NCBI RefSeq assembly: GCF_003932505.1
Contig: NZ_QZMU01000001.1
Location: 2,985,001 to 3,049,000, forward strand
Length of the DNA: 64,000 nt
Direction of reading: 5' to 3'
Origin: Thiohalobacter thiocyanaticus
GTDB taxonomy: Bacteria; Pseudomonadota; Gammaproteobacteria; Thiohalobacterales; Thiohalobacteraceae
Part shown: positions 45,250 through 54,779 of the stretch, one piece after another
Layout of the letters: every line of letters begins with the position of its first letter
Position numbering within the stretch: the first letter of the stretch is position 1
Notes under the pieces: model-generated
Seen by the model: only the letters and a program-made list of their open reading frames with translations
What the model was told of the DNA's origin: nothing
Databases searched by the model: none
Program-made: the position numbers and the translations under genes

Positions 45250-46422
45250 ATGAAATTCATGTACAAGATACTCACGCTGAACAACATCTCCGTCGCCGGC
45301 CTGGACCGGCTGCCGCGCGACAACTACGAGATCGCCTCCGAGATCACCCACCCGGACGCCATCCTGCTGCGTTCCTACAAGATGCACGACATGGAGATCC
45401 CGGCCTCGCTCAAGGCCGTGGGCCGTGCCGGCGCCGGGGTGAACAATATCCCCGTGGACAAGCTGAGCCAGCTGGGTGTGCCGGTCTTCAACGCCCCCGG
45501 CGCGAACGCCAACGCGGTCAAGGAACTGGTGCTGACCGGCATGCTGCTGGCCGCGCGCAACATCTGCCCGGCCTGGGATTTCGCCCGCGGCCTGGAAGGC
45601 GATGACGCCGGGATAAGCAAGCAGGTTGAGGCCGGCAAGAAGAACTTCGTCGGTACCGAACTGCCCGGGCGCACCCTGGGCGTGATCGGCCTGGGTGCGA
45701 TCGGCGTGCTGGTATGCAATGCCGCCAAGGCGCTGGGCATGAATGTCGTGGGTTATGACCCGGATATCACGGTGCAGAGCGCCTGGCAGCTGTCTGCGGA
45801 TGTGCAGAAGGCGAGCAGCGTCGACGACCTGCTCGGCAGGGTCGACTACGTCAGTTTCCATGTGCCGCTGGTCGACGCCACCCGACACATGATCAACGCC
45901 GACCGGCTGAAGAACATGAAGGACGGGGTGGTGATCCTCAACTTCGCCCGCAACGGCATCGTTGATGATGAAGCGGTGGTCAGGGCCATCGATGAAGGCA
46001 AGGTCGGCGGCTATGTCTGCGACTTCCCCAGCAACCTGCTGAAGGATCATCCGAAGGTGATCACCCTGCCGCACCTGGGCGCCTCCACGCTCGAGGCCGA
46101 GGAGAACTGCGCCGTTATGGTGGCCGAACAGGTGCGCGAGTTCCTGGAAAACGGGAACGTGCGCAACTCGGTCAATTTCCCCGAGGTGTTCATGCCGCGC
46201 AGCGAGGGCCAGCGCCTGGCCGTGGTCAACGCCAACGTGCCCAAGATGCTGGGCCAGATCTCCACCGTGCTGGCCGACACCGGCCACAACATCGTCGACA
46301 TGCTGAACAAGTCGCGCGGCGAGCTGGCCTACACCCTGGTGGACGTGGAAGGCGAGGTGGACCAGGACTGCCTGGACCAGATCAAGGGCATCGAGGGCGT
46401 GTTGTCGGTGCGCACTCTGTAG
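45250..46422 (+). CDS. serA: D-3-phosphoglycerate dehydrogenase
   Basis: 390 residues (or 387 from ATG 45,259, MYKILTLNNI). NAD-binding site: LGVIGLGAIGVLVCNAA; catalytic pieces are RAGAGVNNIPV, NFARNGIVDDEAV and the histidine in LPHLGASTLEAE. A C-terminal ACT domain (MLGQISTVLADTGHNIVDML) suggests serine feedback. This is the short SerA form without the intervening domain. It makes 3-phosphohydroxypyruvate, the substrate of SerC encoded upstream. Confidence 0.93.
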   Translation: MKFMYKILTLNNISVAGLDRLPRDNYEIASEITHPDAILLRSYKMHDMEIPASLKAVGRAGAGVNNIPVDKLSQLGVPVFNAPGANANAVKELVLTGMLLAARNICPAWDFARGLEGDDAGISKQVEAGKKNFVGTELPGRTLGVIGLGAIGVLVCNAAKALGMNVVGYDPDITVQSAWQLSADVQKASSVDDLLGRVDYVSFHVPLVDATRHMINADRLKNMKDGVVILNFARNGIVDDEAVVRAIDEGKVGGYVCDFPSNLLKDHPKVITLPHLGASTLEAEENCAVMVAEQVREFLENGNVRNSVNFPEVFMPRSEGQRLAVVNANVPKMLGQISTVLADTGHNIVDMLNKSRGELAYTLVDVEGEVDQDCLDQIKGIEGVLSVRTL

Positions 46423-46438
46423 ATAATTCGGTGGCATC

Positions 46439-46656
46439 AACGCAGAGGTCGCGGAGACGCAGGGGCGCGAAGGAATACATTCATAATGTGAAGCTTGAGC
46501 TGAATCCCCGACTATTCCCGTCATTCCGGCGCAGGCCGGAATCCAGATGCCGCTGCGGTCAATAGATTCCGGCCTGCGCCGGAATGACGCAATAAAGGGG
46601 ATTACATATATGTTCAATTTCTCTTTGCGCCTCTGCGCCTCTGCGTCCTTTGCGTT
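46439..46656. repeat. Nested inverted repeats between serA and pheA
   Basis: Outer arms: AACGCAGAGGTCGCGGAGAC (46,439 on) and TTTGCGCCTCTGCGCCTCTG (46,624 on). Inner pair at 46,519-46,589: CGTCATTCCGGCGCAGGCC and GGCCTGCGCCGGAATGACG. Confidence 0.82.
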
Positions 46657-46695
46657 ACCATCACCCAGACGAGATAGAACAACCACACGGCATCC

Positions 46696-47781
46696 ATGAA
46701 CGAGTCGGACCAACTCAAGACCATCCGGGAGAGAATCGACCGGATCGATGATCAGCTGCTGGAGCTGATCAGCGAGCGGGCGCGCTGTGCGCAGGACGTG
46801 GCGCGTATCAAGCAGGTCGCCGGCGAGATGAACGACTTCTACCGCCCCGACCGTGAGGCGCAGATCCTGGCGCGCGTCCGCGAGCTCAATCCGGGGCCGC
46901 TGTCGGACGATGAGGCCGCGCGCCTGATCCGCGAAGTGATGTCGGCCTGCCTGGCGCTGGAAAAACCCCTGACCATCGCCTTTCTCGGACCCGAGGGTAC
47001 CTTCACCCAGGCCGCCGCGCTCAGGCACTTCGGCCACTCCATCCAGAGTACTGCGCTGGGCTCCATCGACCTGGTCTTTCGCGAGGTGGAATCCGGCAGC
47101 GCTCACTACGGCGTGGTGCCGGTGGAGAACTCCACCGAAGGGGTGGTCAATCACACCCTGGACATGTTCATGCGCTCGCCGCTGCACATCTGCGGCGAGG
47201 TCCAGCAGCGCATCGAGCTGCACCTGCTCGGGAAGGGGAGCGATACTTCCGGTATCAGGCGGGTCTATTCGCACCAGCAGTCCCTGGCCCAGTGCCGGGA
47301 ATGGCTGGACACCAACCTGCTGCAGGCCGAGCGCATTGCCGTGAGCAGCAACGGCGAGGCGGCCCGGCGGGCGGCGGCCGAGCCCGACAGCGCGGCGGTG
47401 GCCAGTGAGACCGCCGCCGAGCTGTACGGTCTGAACCGGCTGGCGCGCAACATCGAGGACGAGCCGGGCAACACCACCCGCTTCCTGGTGATCGGCAGAC
47501 AGACGGTCGCCCCCTCCGGTCAGGACAAGACCTCGCTGCTGGTGTCGGTACGCAATGAACCCGGCGCGCTCTACACCCTGCTCGCGCCCTTCAACGAGCA
47601 CGGCATCAGCATGACCCGGATTGAGTCCCGGCCCTCGCGGCGCGGCGTGTGGGACTATGTGTTCTTCGTCGATATCGAGGGCCATGCCGGGGATGCGCAG
47701 GTGGCCGCGGCGCTGGCCGAGCTGGAGCAGCGGGCGAGTTTTCTCAAGGTGCTGGGGTCCTATCCCCGCGCGCAGGTGTGA
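46696..47781 (+). CDS. pheA: Bifunctional chorismate mutase / prephenate dehydratase (P-protein)
   Basis: 361 residues. The AroQ chorismate mutase comes first (residues 1-90; IRERIDRIDDQLLELISERA), then prephenate dehydratase (95-275) with FLGPEGTFTQAA and PVENSTEGVVNHTLD, and an ACT domain near 285-358. In the ACT, GALYTLLAPF and IESRPSR are the phenylalanine-binding motifs, so the enzyme is expected to be inhibited by phenylalanine. It leads the aromatic group pheA-hisC-tyrA-aroA. Confidence 0.95.
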   Translation: MNESDQLKTIRERIDRIDDQLLELISERARCAQDVARIKQVAGEMNDFYRPDREAQILARVRELNPGPLSDDEAARLIREVMSACLALEKPLTIAFLGPEGTFTQAAALRHFGHSIQSTALGSIDLVFREVESGSAHYGVVPVENSTEGVVNHTLDMFMRSPLHICGEVQQRIELHLLGKGSDTSGIRRVYSHQQSLAQCREWLDTNLLQAERIAVSSNGEAARRAAAEPDSAAVASETAAELYGLNRLARNIEDEPGNTTRFLVIGRQTVAPSGQDKTSLLVSVRNEPGALYTLLAPFNEHGISMTRIESRPSRRGVWDYVFFVDIEGHAGDAQVAAALAELEQRASFLKVLGSYPRAQV

Positions 47782-47800
47782 TCGGATGCAGGCAATATGC

Positions 47801-47978
47801 AGGTTGGGTTAGCGCAGCGTAACCCGACCTACGTCGCTGACCTGCATTAATGTTTTCCCGTCATCCCGGCGAAGGCCGGGATCCAGTGACCGCAGTGGCT
47901 CCTGGATTCCGGCATACGCCGGAATGACGAGTATGTAGTTTGCAATAGGCTGTTCGGGTTAGCGCAGCGTAACCCGAC
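47801..47978. repeat. Composite repeat: GGGTTAGCGCAGCGTAACCC copies around a TCATCCC pair
   Basis: Copies of GGGTTAGCGCAGCGTAACCC at 47,801-47,832 and 47,951-47,978 (direct, each self-palindromic) flank an inverted pair at 47,859-47,929 (CGTCATCCCGGCGAAGGCC and GGCATACGCCGGAATGACG). Confidence 0.75.
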
Positions 47979-48061
47979 AAGGGCCGGCCTGATGTCGGAT
48001 TACGCCCCTCGGGCTGATCCGACCTACAAGACCGAGAGACCAACCGCGAATAGAGTCATAG

Positions 48062-49174
48062 ATGAACGACCACGAACGCCATTACCTGTTCGACTGCGCC
48101 ACTGCCGGTGTGCAGGGGCTGCAGCCCTATCAGCCGGGCAAGCCGATCTCCGAACTGGAGCGCGAGTACGGCGTGCGCGACGCGGTCAAGCTGGCCTCCA
48201 ACGAGAATCCGCTCGGTCCCAGTCCGCGGGTGAAGGATGCCATCCAGGCCCATGTCGCCGAGCTGGCGCGCTATCCCGACGGCAACGGCTTCGGCCTGAA
48301 ACGGGCCCTGGCCGACCGCCACGACGTGGACCTGAAGCAGATCACCCTCGGCAACGGTTCCAACGATGTGCTGGAACTGATCGCCCGGGCCTTCCTGGCA
48401 CCCGGACGTGGGGCCGTATTCTCCGAGCACGCCTTCGCGGTCTACCCCATCGTCACCCGGGCCATCGGGGCCACGGCCCAGGTCGCCCCGGCGCGCAACT
48501 ACGGCCATGATCCGGCGGCCATGCGCGCGGCCATCGATGACAGCACCCGGGTGGTGTTCATTGCCAATCCCAACAATCCCACCGGCACCTGGCTGCCGGG
48601 GCGCGAGCTGGAGGCCTTCCTGGCCGAGGTGCCGCGTGATGTCATCGTGGTGCTGGACGAAGCCTATGTGGAGTACGTGCGCGAGCCGGACTACCCCGAC
48701 AGTATCCCCTGGCTGGACCGCTACCCGAATCTGGTCATCACCCGCACCTTCTCCAAGGCCTACGGCCTGGCCGGGCTGCGGGTGGGCTATGCCCTGTCCA
48801 GCCCGGTGGTGGCGGACCTGCTGAATCGCGTCCGCCAGCCGTTCAATGCGAACAGCCTGGCTCTGGCCGCTGCCGAGGTCGCCCTGGGCGATGCCGAGCA
48901 TATCGCCCGCGCCGTGCATTTGAATGATACCGGCATGCAGGCCTGGCAGACGGCCTGCAAACGGCTGGGCCTGAACTACATCCCCTCAGTGGGCAACTTC
49001 ATCAGCGTCGATGTCGGCCGCCCGGCCGGGGCGGTGTATGAGGCCCTGCTGCGCGAGGGCGTGATCGTGCGGCCCATCGGTGCCTACGGTCTGCCCAACC
49101 ATCTGCGCATCACCCTCGGCACCCAGGATGAGAACAAACGCGCCATGGCCGCGCTGGAAAAGGTGCTGGGATGA
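48062..49174 (+). CDS. hisC: Histidinol-phosphate / aromatic aminotransferase
   Basis: 370 residues, class II aminotransferase fold. SNENPLGPSPRVKDA, PNNPTGTWLPG, LDEAYVEYV and the PLP lysine in TRTFSKAYGLAGLRVGYAL are the HisC signatures. Located between pheA and tyrA, it probably serves as the aromatic aminotransferase as well (the HisC2 arrangement of Pseudomonas). Its stop overlaps tyrA by four bases, so the two are co-translated. Confidence 0.92.
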   Translation: MNDHERHYLFDCATAGVQGLQPYQPGKPISELEREYGVRDAVKLASNENPLGPSPRVKDAIQAHVAELARYPDGNGFGLKRALADRHDVDLKQITLGNGSNDVLELIARAFLAPGRGAVFSEHAFAVYPIVTRAIGATAQVAPARNYGHDPAAMRAAIDDSTRVVFIANPNNPTGTWLPGRELEAFLAEVPRDVIVVLDEAYVEYVREPDYPDSIPWLDRYPNLVITRTFSKAYGLAGLRVGYALSSPVVADLLNRVRQPFNANSLALAAAEVALGDAEHIARAVHLNDTGMQAWQTACKRLGLNYIPSVGNFISVDVGRPAGAVYEALLREGVIVRPIGAYGLPNHLRITLGTQDENKRAMAALEKVLG

Positions 49175-50031
49175 TCAATCGCCTGTGCATCATCGGCGTG
49201 GGCCTGATCGGCGGCTCGCTGGCCCGCGCCCTGCGGGCGAATGATGCGGTCGGCGAGATCGTCGGCTGCAGCCGCAGCGCCGAGCATCTGCAGCAGGCCG
49301 TGGAACTGGGCGTGATCGACCGCTTCGACACCGACCCGGCGGCCGCGGTAGCCGGTGCCGATATGGTGCTGGTGGCCGTGCCCATGGGCGCGATGGAGAC
49401 CGTGTTCAGGCAGATCAAACCCCGGTTGGCCGCCGCTGCGGTGATTACCGATGTCGGCAGCGCCAAGGGCGCGGTGGTCGATGCCGCCCAGAAGGCCTTC
49501 GGCGGTGTGCCGGCCAACCTGGTGCCGGGCCATCCCATCGCCGGCACCGAGCGCAGTGGCGTGGCGGCTTCCTTCGCCGAGCTGTTCCAGCAGCGCCGGG
49601 TGATTCTCACCCCGCTGGCGCACACGGATGCCGAGGCGGTGGACCGGGTGCGCGGCATGTGGGAGACGGCCGGGGCCGAGGTGGTGGAGATGGGGGTGGA
49701 GCACCATGACCGGGTGCTGGCCGCCACCAGCCATCTGCCGCACATCCTGGCCTATGCCACGGTCGACAGCCTGGCGCGCTTGCACGAACACGACGAGATA
49801 TTCCAATATGCCGCTGGCGGCTTCCGCGATTTCACCCGCATCGCCGGCAGTGACCCGGTGATGTGGCGCGACATCTGTCTGGCCAACCGCGAGGCCATCC
49901 TGGAGATGATCGCCCATTTTCAGGTGGACCTGACGGCGCTGACCGAGGCCATTCAGGCGCGCGACGGCGAGCGGCTGGTGGAGATCTTCAGCCGCGCCAA
50001 GCGGGCGCGGGATGAGCATGCGCCGCGTTAG
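49171..50031 (+). CDS. tyrA: Prephenate / arogenate dehydrogenase
   Basis: 286 residues. NAD(P) motif IIGVGLIGGSLARAL at the start; the active-site histidine in PGHPIAGTERSGV and the second in TSHLPHILAYA. AGGFRDFTRIAGSDPVMW is a family hallmark. It oxidises prephenate towards tyrosine. In Pseudomonas this domain is fused to AroA; here they are separate, about 200 bases apart. It overlaps hisC by four bases. Confidence 0.93.
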   Translation: MINRLCIIGVGLIGGSLARALRANDAVGEIVGCSRSAEHLQQAVELGVIDRFDTDPAAAVAGADMVLVAVPMGAMETVFRQIKPRLAAAAVITDVGSAKGAVVDAAQKAFGGVPANLVPGHPIAGTERSGVAASFAELFQQRRVILTPLAHTDAEAVDRVRGMWETAGAEVVEMGVEHHDRVLAATSHLPHILAYATVDSLARLHEHDEIFQYAAGGFRDFTRIAGSDPVMWRDICLANREAILEMIAHFQVDLTALTEAIQARDGERLVEIFSRAKRARDEHAPR

Positions 50032-50040
50032 ATTCGCTCA

Positions 50041-50212
50041 GTCGTAGGCCGGGATAAACGCAGCGTTCCCGGCACTCCGGATCGAATGCCGGAAACGGGC
50101 CGTTCGGCCCTTATTCCGGCCTACCAGCTGAACCCCATGGATTCCCGCCTTCGCGGGAATGACGGGAAGGGCAGTAACGTAGGTCGGGTTAGCCCAAAGG
50201 GCGTAACCCGAC
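50041..50212. repeat. Repeat cluster between tyrA and aroA
   Basis: GTAGGCCGGGATAAACGCAG and GCGTTCCCGGC (50,041-50,074), a partner TTATTCCGGCCTACC (50,111 on), a short palindrome ATTCCCGCC/GGGAATGACGG (50,141-50,165) and GGTCGGGTTAGCCCAAAGGG with CGTAACCCGAC (50,180-50,212). Confidence 0.7.
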
Positions 50213-50234
50213 GCTGAATGCACAGGAAACCGAA

Positions 50235-51548
50235 TTGACCCACACCAACAGACAATTCCACGTCCAGCCCGGTGGCCGGCTCGAGGGCCGGTTCAGGGTG
50301 CCGGGGGACAAGTCGGTATCGCACCGCGCCATCATGCTGGGCTCGCTGGCCGAGGGCGTGAGTGATGTGACCGGCTTCCTGGAAGGCGAGGACAGCCTGG
50401 CCACCCTGGCGGCCTTCCGTGCCATGGGGGTGAAGATCGAGGGCCCCTACGATGGCAGCGTGCGCATTCATGGCGTCGGGCTGCACGGCCTGCAGCCGCC
50501 GCCCGAGCCGCTGTACCTGGGCAATTCCGGCACCTCCATGCGGCTGCTGGCCGGGCTGCTGGCCGGGCAGGCCTTCGACAGTGTCCTGACCGGCGATGAC
50601 TCCCTGTCGCGGCGGCCCATGGGCCGGGTCATCGATCCGCTGACTGCGATGGGCGCGCGCATCGAAAGCGAAGCGGGCGGGACCGCGCCGCTGAAGATCA
50701 CCGGCGGTCAGGCCCTGAAAGGCATCGACTACACCCTGCCCATGGCCAGCGCCCAGGTGAAATCCTGCGTGCTGCTGGCGGGGCTCTATGCCGGGGGGCG
50801 CACCTGCACCACCGAGCCGGCCCCCACCCGCGACCACACCGAGCGCATGCTGCGGGGACTGGGCTATGCGGTCGAGGTCGAGGGGCCGCGCGCCTGTCTG
50901 GACGGCGGAGGCGTGCTCACCGGCGGCGCGATCACGGTGCCGGCCGACATCTCCTCGGCGGCCTTCTTCCTGGTCGGCGCCAGCATCGCCCCGGGCTCGG
51001 ACCTGGTGCTGGAGCAGGTGGGCATGAACCCGACCCGCACCGGGGTGATCGACATCCTCCAGCGCATGGGCGCGAATATCGAGATTACCAACGAGCAGGT
51101 CCTGGGCGGCGAGCCGGTGGCGGACCTGCGCATCACCGCGGCCGATCTGCAGGGCATCGACATTCCGCCCGACCTGGTGCCGCTGGCCATCGACGAATTC
51201 CCGGCCCTGTTCGTGGCCGCGGCCTGCGCCGAGGGGCGCACCGTGCTGCGCGGCGCCGAGGAACTGCGGGTCAAGGAAAGCGACCGTATCCAGGTGATGG
51301 CCGACGGGCTGCAGATGCTGGGCGTGTCCGCCGAGCCCACCCCGGACGGCATCGTCATCGACGGCCGGCCGCAGCTCGGCGGCGGCCGGGTCGACAGCCA
51401 TGGCGACCACCGCATCGCCATGAGCTTCGCCATGGCCGGTCTGCGGGCGGAGGGCGAAATCGTCATCGACGACTGCGCCAACGTGACCACCTCCTTCCCG
51501 GATTTCGTGCCCCTGGCCCAGCAGGCCGGGCTGGCGGTGACCGAATGA
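50235..51548 (+). CDS. aroA: 3-phosphoshikimate 1-carboxyvinyltransferase (EPSP synthase)
   Basis: 437 residues from a TTG at 50,235 preceded by CAGGAAAC; no ATG fits the conserved N-terminus. Motifs: VPGDKSVSHRAIMLGSLAEG, YLGNSGTSMRLLAGLL, RDHTERMLRGLG, LRVKESDRIQVMADGL and GDHRIAMSFAMAGL. It joins PEP to shikimate-3-phosphate, the sixth step of the shikimate path. Its stop overlaps the cmk start by four bases. Confidence 0.95.
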   Translation: MTHTNRQFHVQPGGRLEGRFRVPGDKSVSHRAIMLGSLAEGVSDVTGFLEGEDSLATLAAFRAMGVKIEGPYDGSVRIHGVGLHGLQPPPEPLYLGNSGTSMRLLAGLLAGQAFDSVLTGDDSLSRRPMGRVIDPLTAMGARIESEAGGTAPLKITGGQALKGIDYTLPMASAQVKSCVLLAGLYAGGRTCTTEPAPTRDHTERMLRGLGYAVEVEGPRACLDGGGVLTGGAITVPADISSAAFFLVGASIAPGSDLVLEQVGMNPTRTGVIDILQRMGANIEITNEQVLGGEPVADLRITAADLQGIDIPPDLVPLAIDEFPALFVAAACAEGRTVLRGAEELRVKESDRIQVMADGLQMLGVSAEPTPDGIVIDGRPQLGGGRVDSHGDHRIAMSFAMAGLRAEGEIVIDDCANVTTSFPDFVPLAQQAGLAVTE

Positions 51549-52222
51549 GCGATCGGGCCCCGGTGGTCGCCGTCGACGGGCCCAGCGGCTCGGGCAAGGG
51601 CACGGTCAGCCGCGCCCTGGCCACCCGCCTGGGCTGGCATTTCCTCGACAGCGGTGCCCTGTACCGGCTGGTGGCGCACGCCGCCCTGGACCGGGGGGTG
51701 GCACTGGACAACGAGGCCGGCCTGGCGGATCTCGCCCGGCACCTGGAGGTGCGCTTCGACACCGATTCCGACCGCATCTGGCTCGGGGACAAGGAGGTCA
51801 GCCTGGCCATCCGCAGCGAGGCCGCGGGGGACGCCGCCTCCCGGGTGGCGGCCCTGCCGGGCGTGCGGGAGGCGCTGCTGCGGCTGCAGCGGGATTTCCA
51901 GACCGCGCCCGGGCTGGTGGCCGACGGCCGCGACATGGGCAGTGTGGTCTTCCCCGAAGCCGAGGTGAAGATCTACCTCACCGCCAGCGCCGGGGAGCGC
52001 GCCCGGCGGCGCCATAACCAGTTGAAGGAAAAGGGGATCGAGGCTGACATGGCGGAGCTGGTGGCGGCCATCGAGGCGCGTGACAGGCGCGACATGGAGC
52101 GCCCGGTGGCGCCGCTCAAGCCGGCGGAGGACGCCGTGGTGCTGGATACCTCCGGGCTGGATATCGAAGGCAGCATCGAGGCGGCGCTGGGGATTGTGCG
52201 GCAGCGCCTGGCGATCACGTAG
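51545..52222 (+). CDS. cmk: Cytidylate kinase
   Basis: 225 residues. P-loop DGPSGSGKGTVSRALA near residue 10; LDSGALYRLVAHAALDRG and LVADGRDMGSVVFPEA are CMK marks, with AERARRRHNQL-like residues (ASAGERARRRHNQLKEKG) in the lid. It phosphorylates CMP and dCMP. The aroA-cmk-rpsA order is conserved. A repeat and the rpsA promoter follow. Confidence 0.95.
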   Translation: MSDRAPVVAVDGPSGSGKGTVSRALATRLGWHFLDSGALYRLVAHAALDRGVALDNEAGLADLARHLEVRFDTDSDRIWLGDKEVSLAIRSEAAGDAASRVAALPGVREALLRLQRDFQTAPGLVADGRDMGSVVFPEAEVKIYLTASAGERARRRHNQLKEKGIEADMAELVAAIEARDRRDMERPVAPLKPAEDAVVLDTSGLDIEGSIEAALGIVRQRLAIT

Positions 52223-52256
52223 TTGGGGCAGCTGCAGCGTGTCCCGACCTGAATCC

Positions 52257-52341
52257 GTCATCCCGGCCTGCGCCGGGATGACGGGGTTTGTGTCGGGGAA
52301 GGAGCAGGGGCCGGGATAAGCGCAGCGTTCCCGGCAACCCG
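52257..52341. repeat. Palindrome CGTCATCCCGGC / GCCGGGATGACGG and CGCAGCGTTCCCGGC repeat
   Basis: A compact hairpin at 52,257-52,284 lies 35 bases after cmk, with an inverted relative of the 50,041 repeat at 52,311-52,341. No T-run follows, but the hairpin could still end the cmk message. Confidence 0.7.
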
Positions 52342-52371
52342 GGGTGAATCCAGCTCCCTGTCCCCAGACTA

Positions 52372-52400
52372 GTGATATTTTTCGAATTTCTGCCTATAAT
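52372..52400 (+). promoter_or_regulatory. rpsA promoter
   Basis: A perfect TATAAT at 52,395-52,400 lies 17 bases after GTGATA (four of six matches to TTGACA), in an AT-rich patch. It would leave a leader of about 130 bases before the rpsA start. Confidence 0.65.
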
Positions 52401-52536
52401 ACCCGTTTGTATCAATCGGCGCCCGGATAGCCATTATCCGGGCTTTGTCTTTGCAACCAACCCGTGACGGTTTGCCTGTATCAACCTCGCGGCCCAACAA
52501 GTGAATCGCATCCGCGGTTCAAGGAATGAGTCAACC

Positions 52537-54213
52537 ATGAGCGAAAGCTTTGCAGAACTGTTCGAAGAGAGTTTAGCCAAACAGGAATTGCGTCCCGGTT
52601 CCATCGTGACCGGCACCGTGGTCGATATCCGGTCGGACGTGGTCATCGTTAATGCAGGATTGAAATCGGAAGGCGTGATTCCGGTCGAACAGTTCTACAA
52701 CGAGCAGGGCGAACTCGAGGTCAACGTGGGCGAGGACGTGGAAGTCGCCCTGGACACCGTCGAGGACGGCTTCGGCGAGACCCGCCTGTCGCGCGAGAAG
52801 GCCAAGCGCGCGCGGGTCTGGAAGGAACTGGAGCAGGCCTACGAGGAGAACGAGACCGTCACGGGCATGATCAGCGGCAAGGTCAAGGGCGGCTTCACCG
52901 TCGACATCAAGGACATCCGCGCCTTCCTGCCCGGCTCGCTGGTGGACGTGCGCCCGGTGCGCGACACCACCTACCTGGAAAACAAGGAACTCGAATTCAA
53001 GGTCATCAAGCTCGACCAGCGCCGCAACAACGTGGTGGTCTCCCGCCGCGCCGTGGTCGAATCCGAGTACAGCGCCGAGCGCGAGGAACTGCTCAAGAAC
53101 CTGCAGGAAGGCATGGTCATCAAGGGCATCGTCAAGAACCTCACCGACTACGGCGTGTTCGTGGATCTGGGCGGCATCGACGGCCTGCTGCACATCACCG
53201 ACATGGCCTGGAAGCGCATCAAGCATCCCAGCGAGATGGTCGCCGTGGGCGACGAGATCGAGGTCAAGGTGCTCAAGTTCGACCGCGAGCGCAACCGCGT
53301 CTCCCTGGGCATGAAGCAGCTGGGCACCGATCCGTGGGAGGATCTGGGCCGCCGTTATCCCGAGAGCACCCGTCTGTTCGGCAAGGTCACCAACATCGCC
53401 GACTACGGCTGCTTCGTCGAGATCGAGGAAGGCGTGGAAGGCCTGGTGCACGTCTCCGAGATGGACTGGACCAACAAGAACGTCAACCCGGCCAAGGTCG
53501 TGCATGTGGGCGACGAGGTCGAGGTCATGGTGCTGGACATCGACGAGGAGCGCCGCCGCATCTCGCTCGGCATGAAGCAGTGCTACGCCAATCCGTGGGA
53601 AGAGTTTGCCGCCACCCACAACAAGGGTGACAAGGTCTCCGGTCAGATCAAGTCCATCACCGACTTCGGCATCTTCGTCGGCCTGGACGGCGGCATCGAC
53701 GGCCTGGTCCACCTGTCCGACATCTCCTGGAGCGATACCGGCGAGGAAGTGGTCCACAACTTCAAGAAGGGCGACGAGGTCGAGGCCGTGGTACTGGCCG
53801 TGGATCCCGAGCGCGAGCGCATCTCGCTGGGCCTCAAGCAGCTGGAAAAGGACCCCTTCTCCAACTTCGTGGCCGCCCATCCCAAGGGCAGCATCGTTAA
53901 AGGAACCGTCCGGGAGGTCGATGCAAAGGCTGCAGTGATCGATCTGGGCGAGGGTATCGAAGGCATCCTGCGCGCCTCCGAACTGGCCCGCGACCGGGTC
54001 GAGGACGCCCGCACCGTGCTCAAGGAAGGCGAGGAGGTCGAGGCCAAGTTCATGGGCGTGGATCGCAAGAACCGCACCCTGAGCCTGTCGATCAAGGCCA
54101 AGGAACTCGGCGAGGAAGCCGAGGCCGTGCAGGACTATGCCAAGTCCGGCTCCGCCACCACCACCCTCGGGGATATCCTGAAGGAGCAGATGGAAGAGAA
54201 GGGCAACAGCTAA
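52537..54213 (+). CDS. rpsA: 30S ribosomal protein S1
   Basis: 558 residues, six S1 repeats. The start at 52,537 ([18 protein letters not shown]) follows AAGGAATG and matches the family; the frame opens 12 codons earlier. Repeat cores include [47 protein letters not shown] and [18 protein letters not shown]. The first two repeats bind the ribosome and the rest single-stranded mRNA. ihfB follows 114 bases on, as usual in gammaproteobacteria. Confidence 0.96.
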   Translation: MSESFAELFEESLAKQELRPGSIVTGTVVDIRSDVVIVNAGLKSEGVIPVEQFYNEQGELEVNVGEDVEVALDTVEDGFGETRLSREKAKRARVWKELEQAYEENETVTGMISGKVKGGFTVDIKDIRAFLPGSLVDVRPVRDTTYLENKELEFKVIKLDQRRNNVVVSRRAVVESEYSAEREELLKNLQEGMVIKGIVKNLTDYGVFVDLGGIDGLLHITDMAWKRIKHPSEMVAVGDEIEVKVLKFDRERNRVSLGMKQLGTDPWEDLGRRYPESTRLFGKVTNIADYGCFVEIEEGVEGLVHVSEMDWTNKNVNPAKVVHVGDEVEVMVLDIDEERRRISLGMKQCYANPWEEFAATHNKGDKVSGQIKSITDFGIFVGLDGGIDGLVHLSDISWSDTGEEVVHNFKKGDEVEAVVLAVDPERERISLGLKQLEKDPFSNFVAAHPKGSIVKGTVREVDAKAAVIDLGEGIEGILRASELARDRVEDARTVLKEGEEVEAKFMGVDRKNRTLSLSIKAKELGEEAEAVQDYAKSGSATTTLGDILKEQMEEKGNS

Positions 54214-54327
54214 GCATTGATTTTTGCGTGCTTTTTGGCATACTCCTAGTGGAATGACTCCGGCGGCCGCCCGAGTGCGGCCGTCGCCACTTGCCATCAG
54301 GCCCGGATATCAGCAAGAAGAAGACGA

Positions 54328-54658
54328 ATGACAACGTCAGAGCGGTGAGTGGCCGATCGAGATTCTTGCCAGCAAGAACAGCCATCTGAACTACAAGGAT
54401 GTGGAACTGGCGGTCAAGAGCCTGCTGGAGCAGATGAGTCAGTCCCTGGCCACCGGGCAGCGGATCGAGATCCGCGGTTTCGGCAGCTTTTCCCTGCACT
54501 ATCGTCCGCCCCGCGTCGGCCGCAATCCCAAGACCGGCGAGGCCGTGGCCCTGTCCTCCAAGTACGTCCCCCACTTCAAGCCCGGCAAGGAAATGCGCGA
54601 ACGGGTCAACGAGTCCCGGGCAACCACCCCGATCAAGTCCGCCGACAACGGCAACTGA
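54328..54658 (+). CDS. ihfB: Integration host factor subunit beta (N-terminal frameshift)
   Basis: ATG 54,328 gives MTTSER and then a stop; after a shift the frame continues through [19 protein letters not shown] to the end at 54,658. The DNA-binding arm is [17 protein letters not shown] with VGRNPKTGE, followed by [13 protein letters not shown], the IHF-beta signature. The break lies at about 54,340-54,352, where GAGCGGTGAGTGGCCGATC stands in place of an expected GAGCTGATCGAG. The net shift is +1. Full length would be about 105 residues. Since ihfB is well conserved in this place, a sequence error is likely. Partner IhfA is elsewhere. Confidence 0.88.
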
Positions 54659-54779
54659 ATCTGTCTCCGGTTCCCCAGGCGGTTGCCATCGGCCGTCCAC
54701 CCCAATAAAGTCTAGGGCCTGTCTGCGGGTCGCCGTTCCGTTATCCGATAAATCCAAGGCCCGTCACGAGGAGAAACCC

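Noticed and set aside
46423-46695. pheA leader peptide / attenuator
   Set aside because: The gap is filled by nested repeats; I see no Phe-rich short frame followed by a terminator.
45166-47685. Very long minus-strand frame opposite serA and pheA
   Set aside because: High GC content gives long antisense frames; the plus-strand genes are unmistakable. The frame also runs through an intergenic repeat.
28114-47932. CRISPR array
   Set aside because: The repeats are dispersed, palindromic, of several families and not regularly spaced; no cas genes are present.
52573-54297. Long minus-strand frame opposite rpsA
   Set aside because: Shadow of the six S1 repeats; no independent support.
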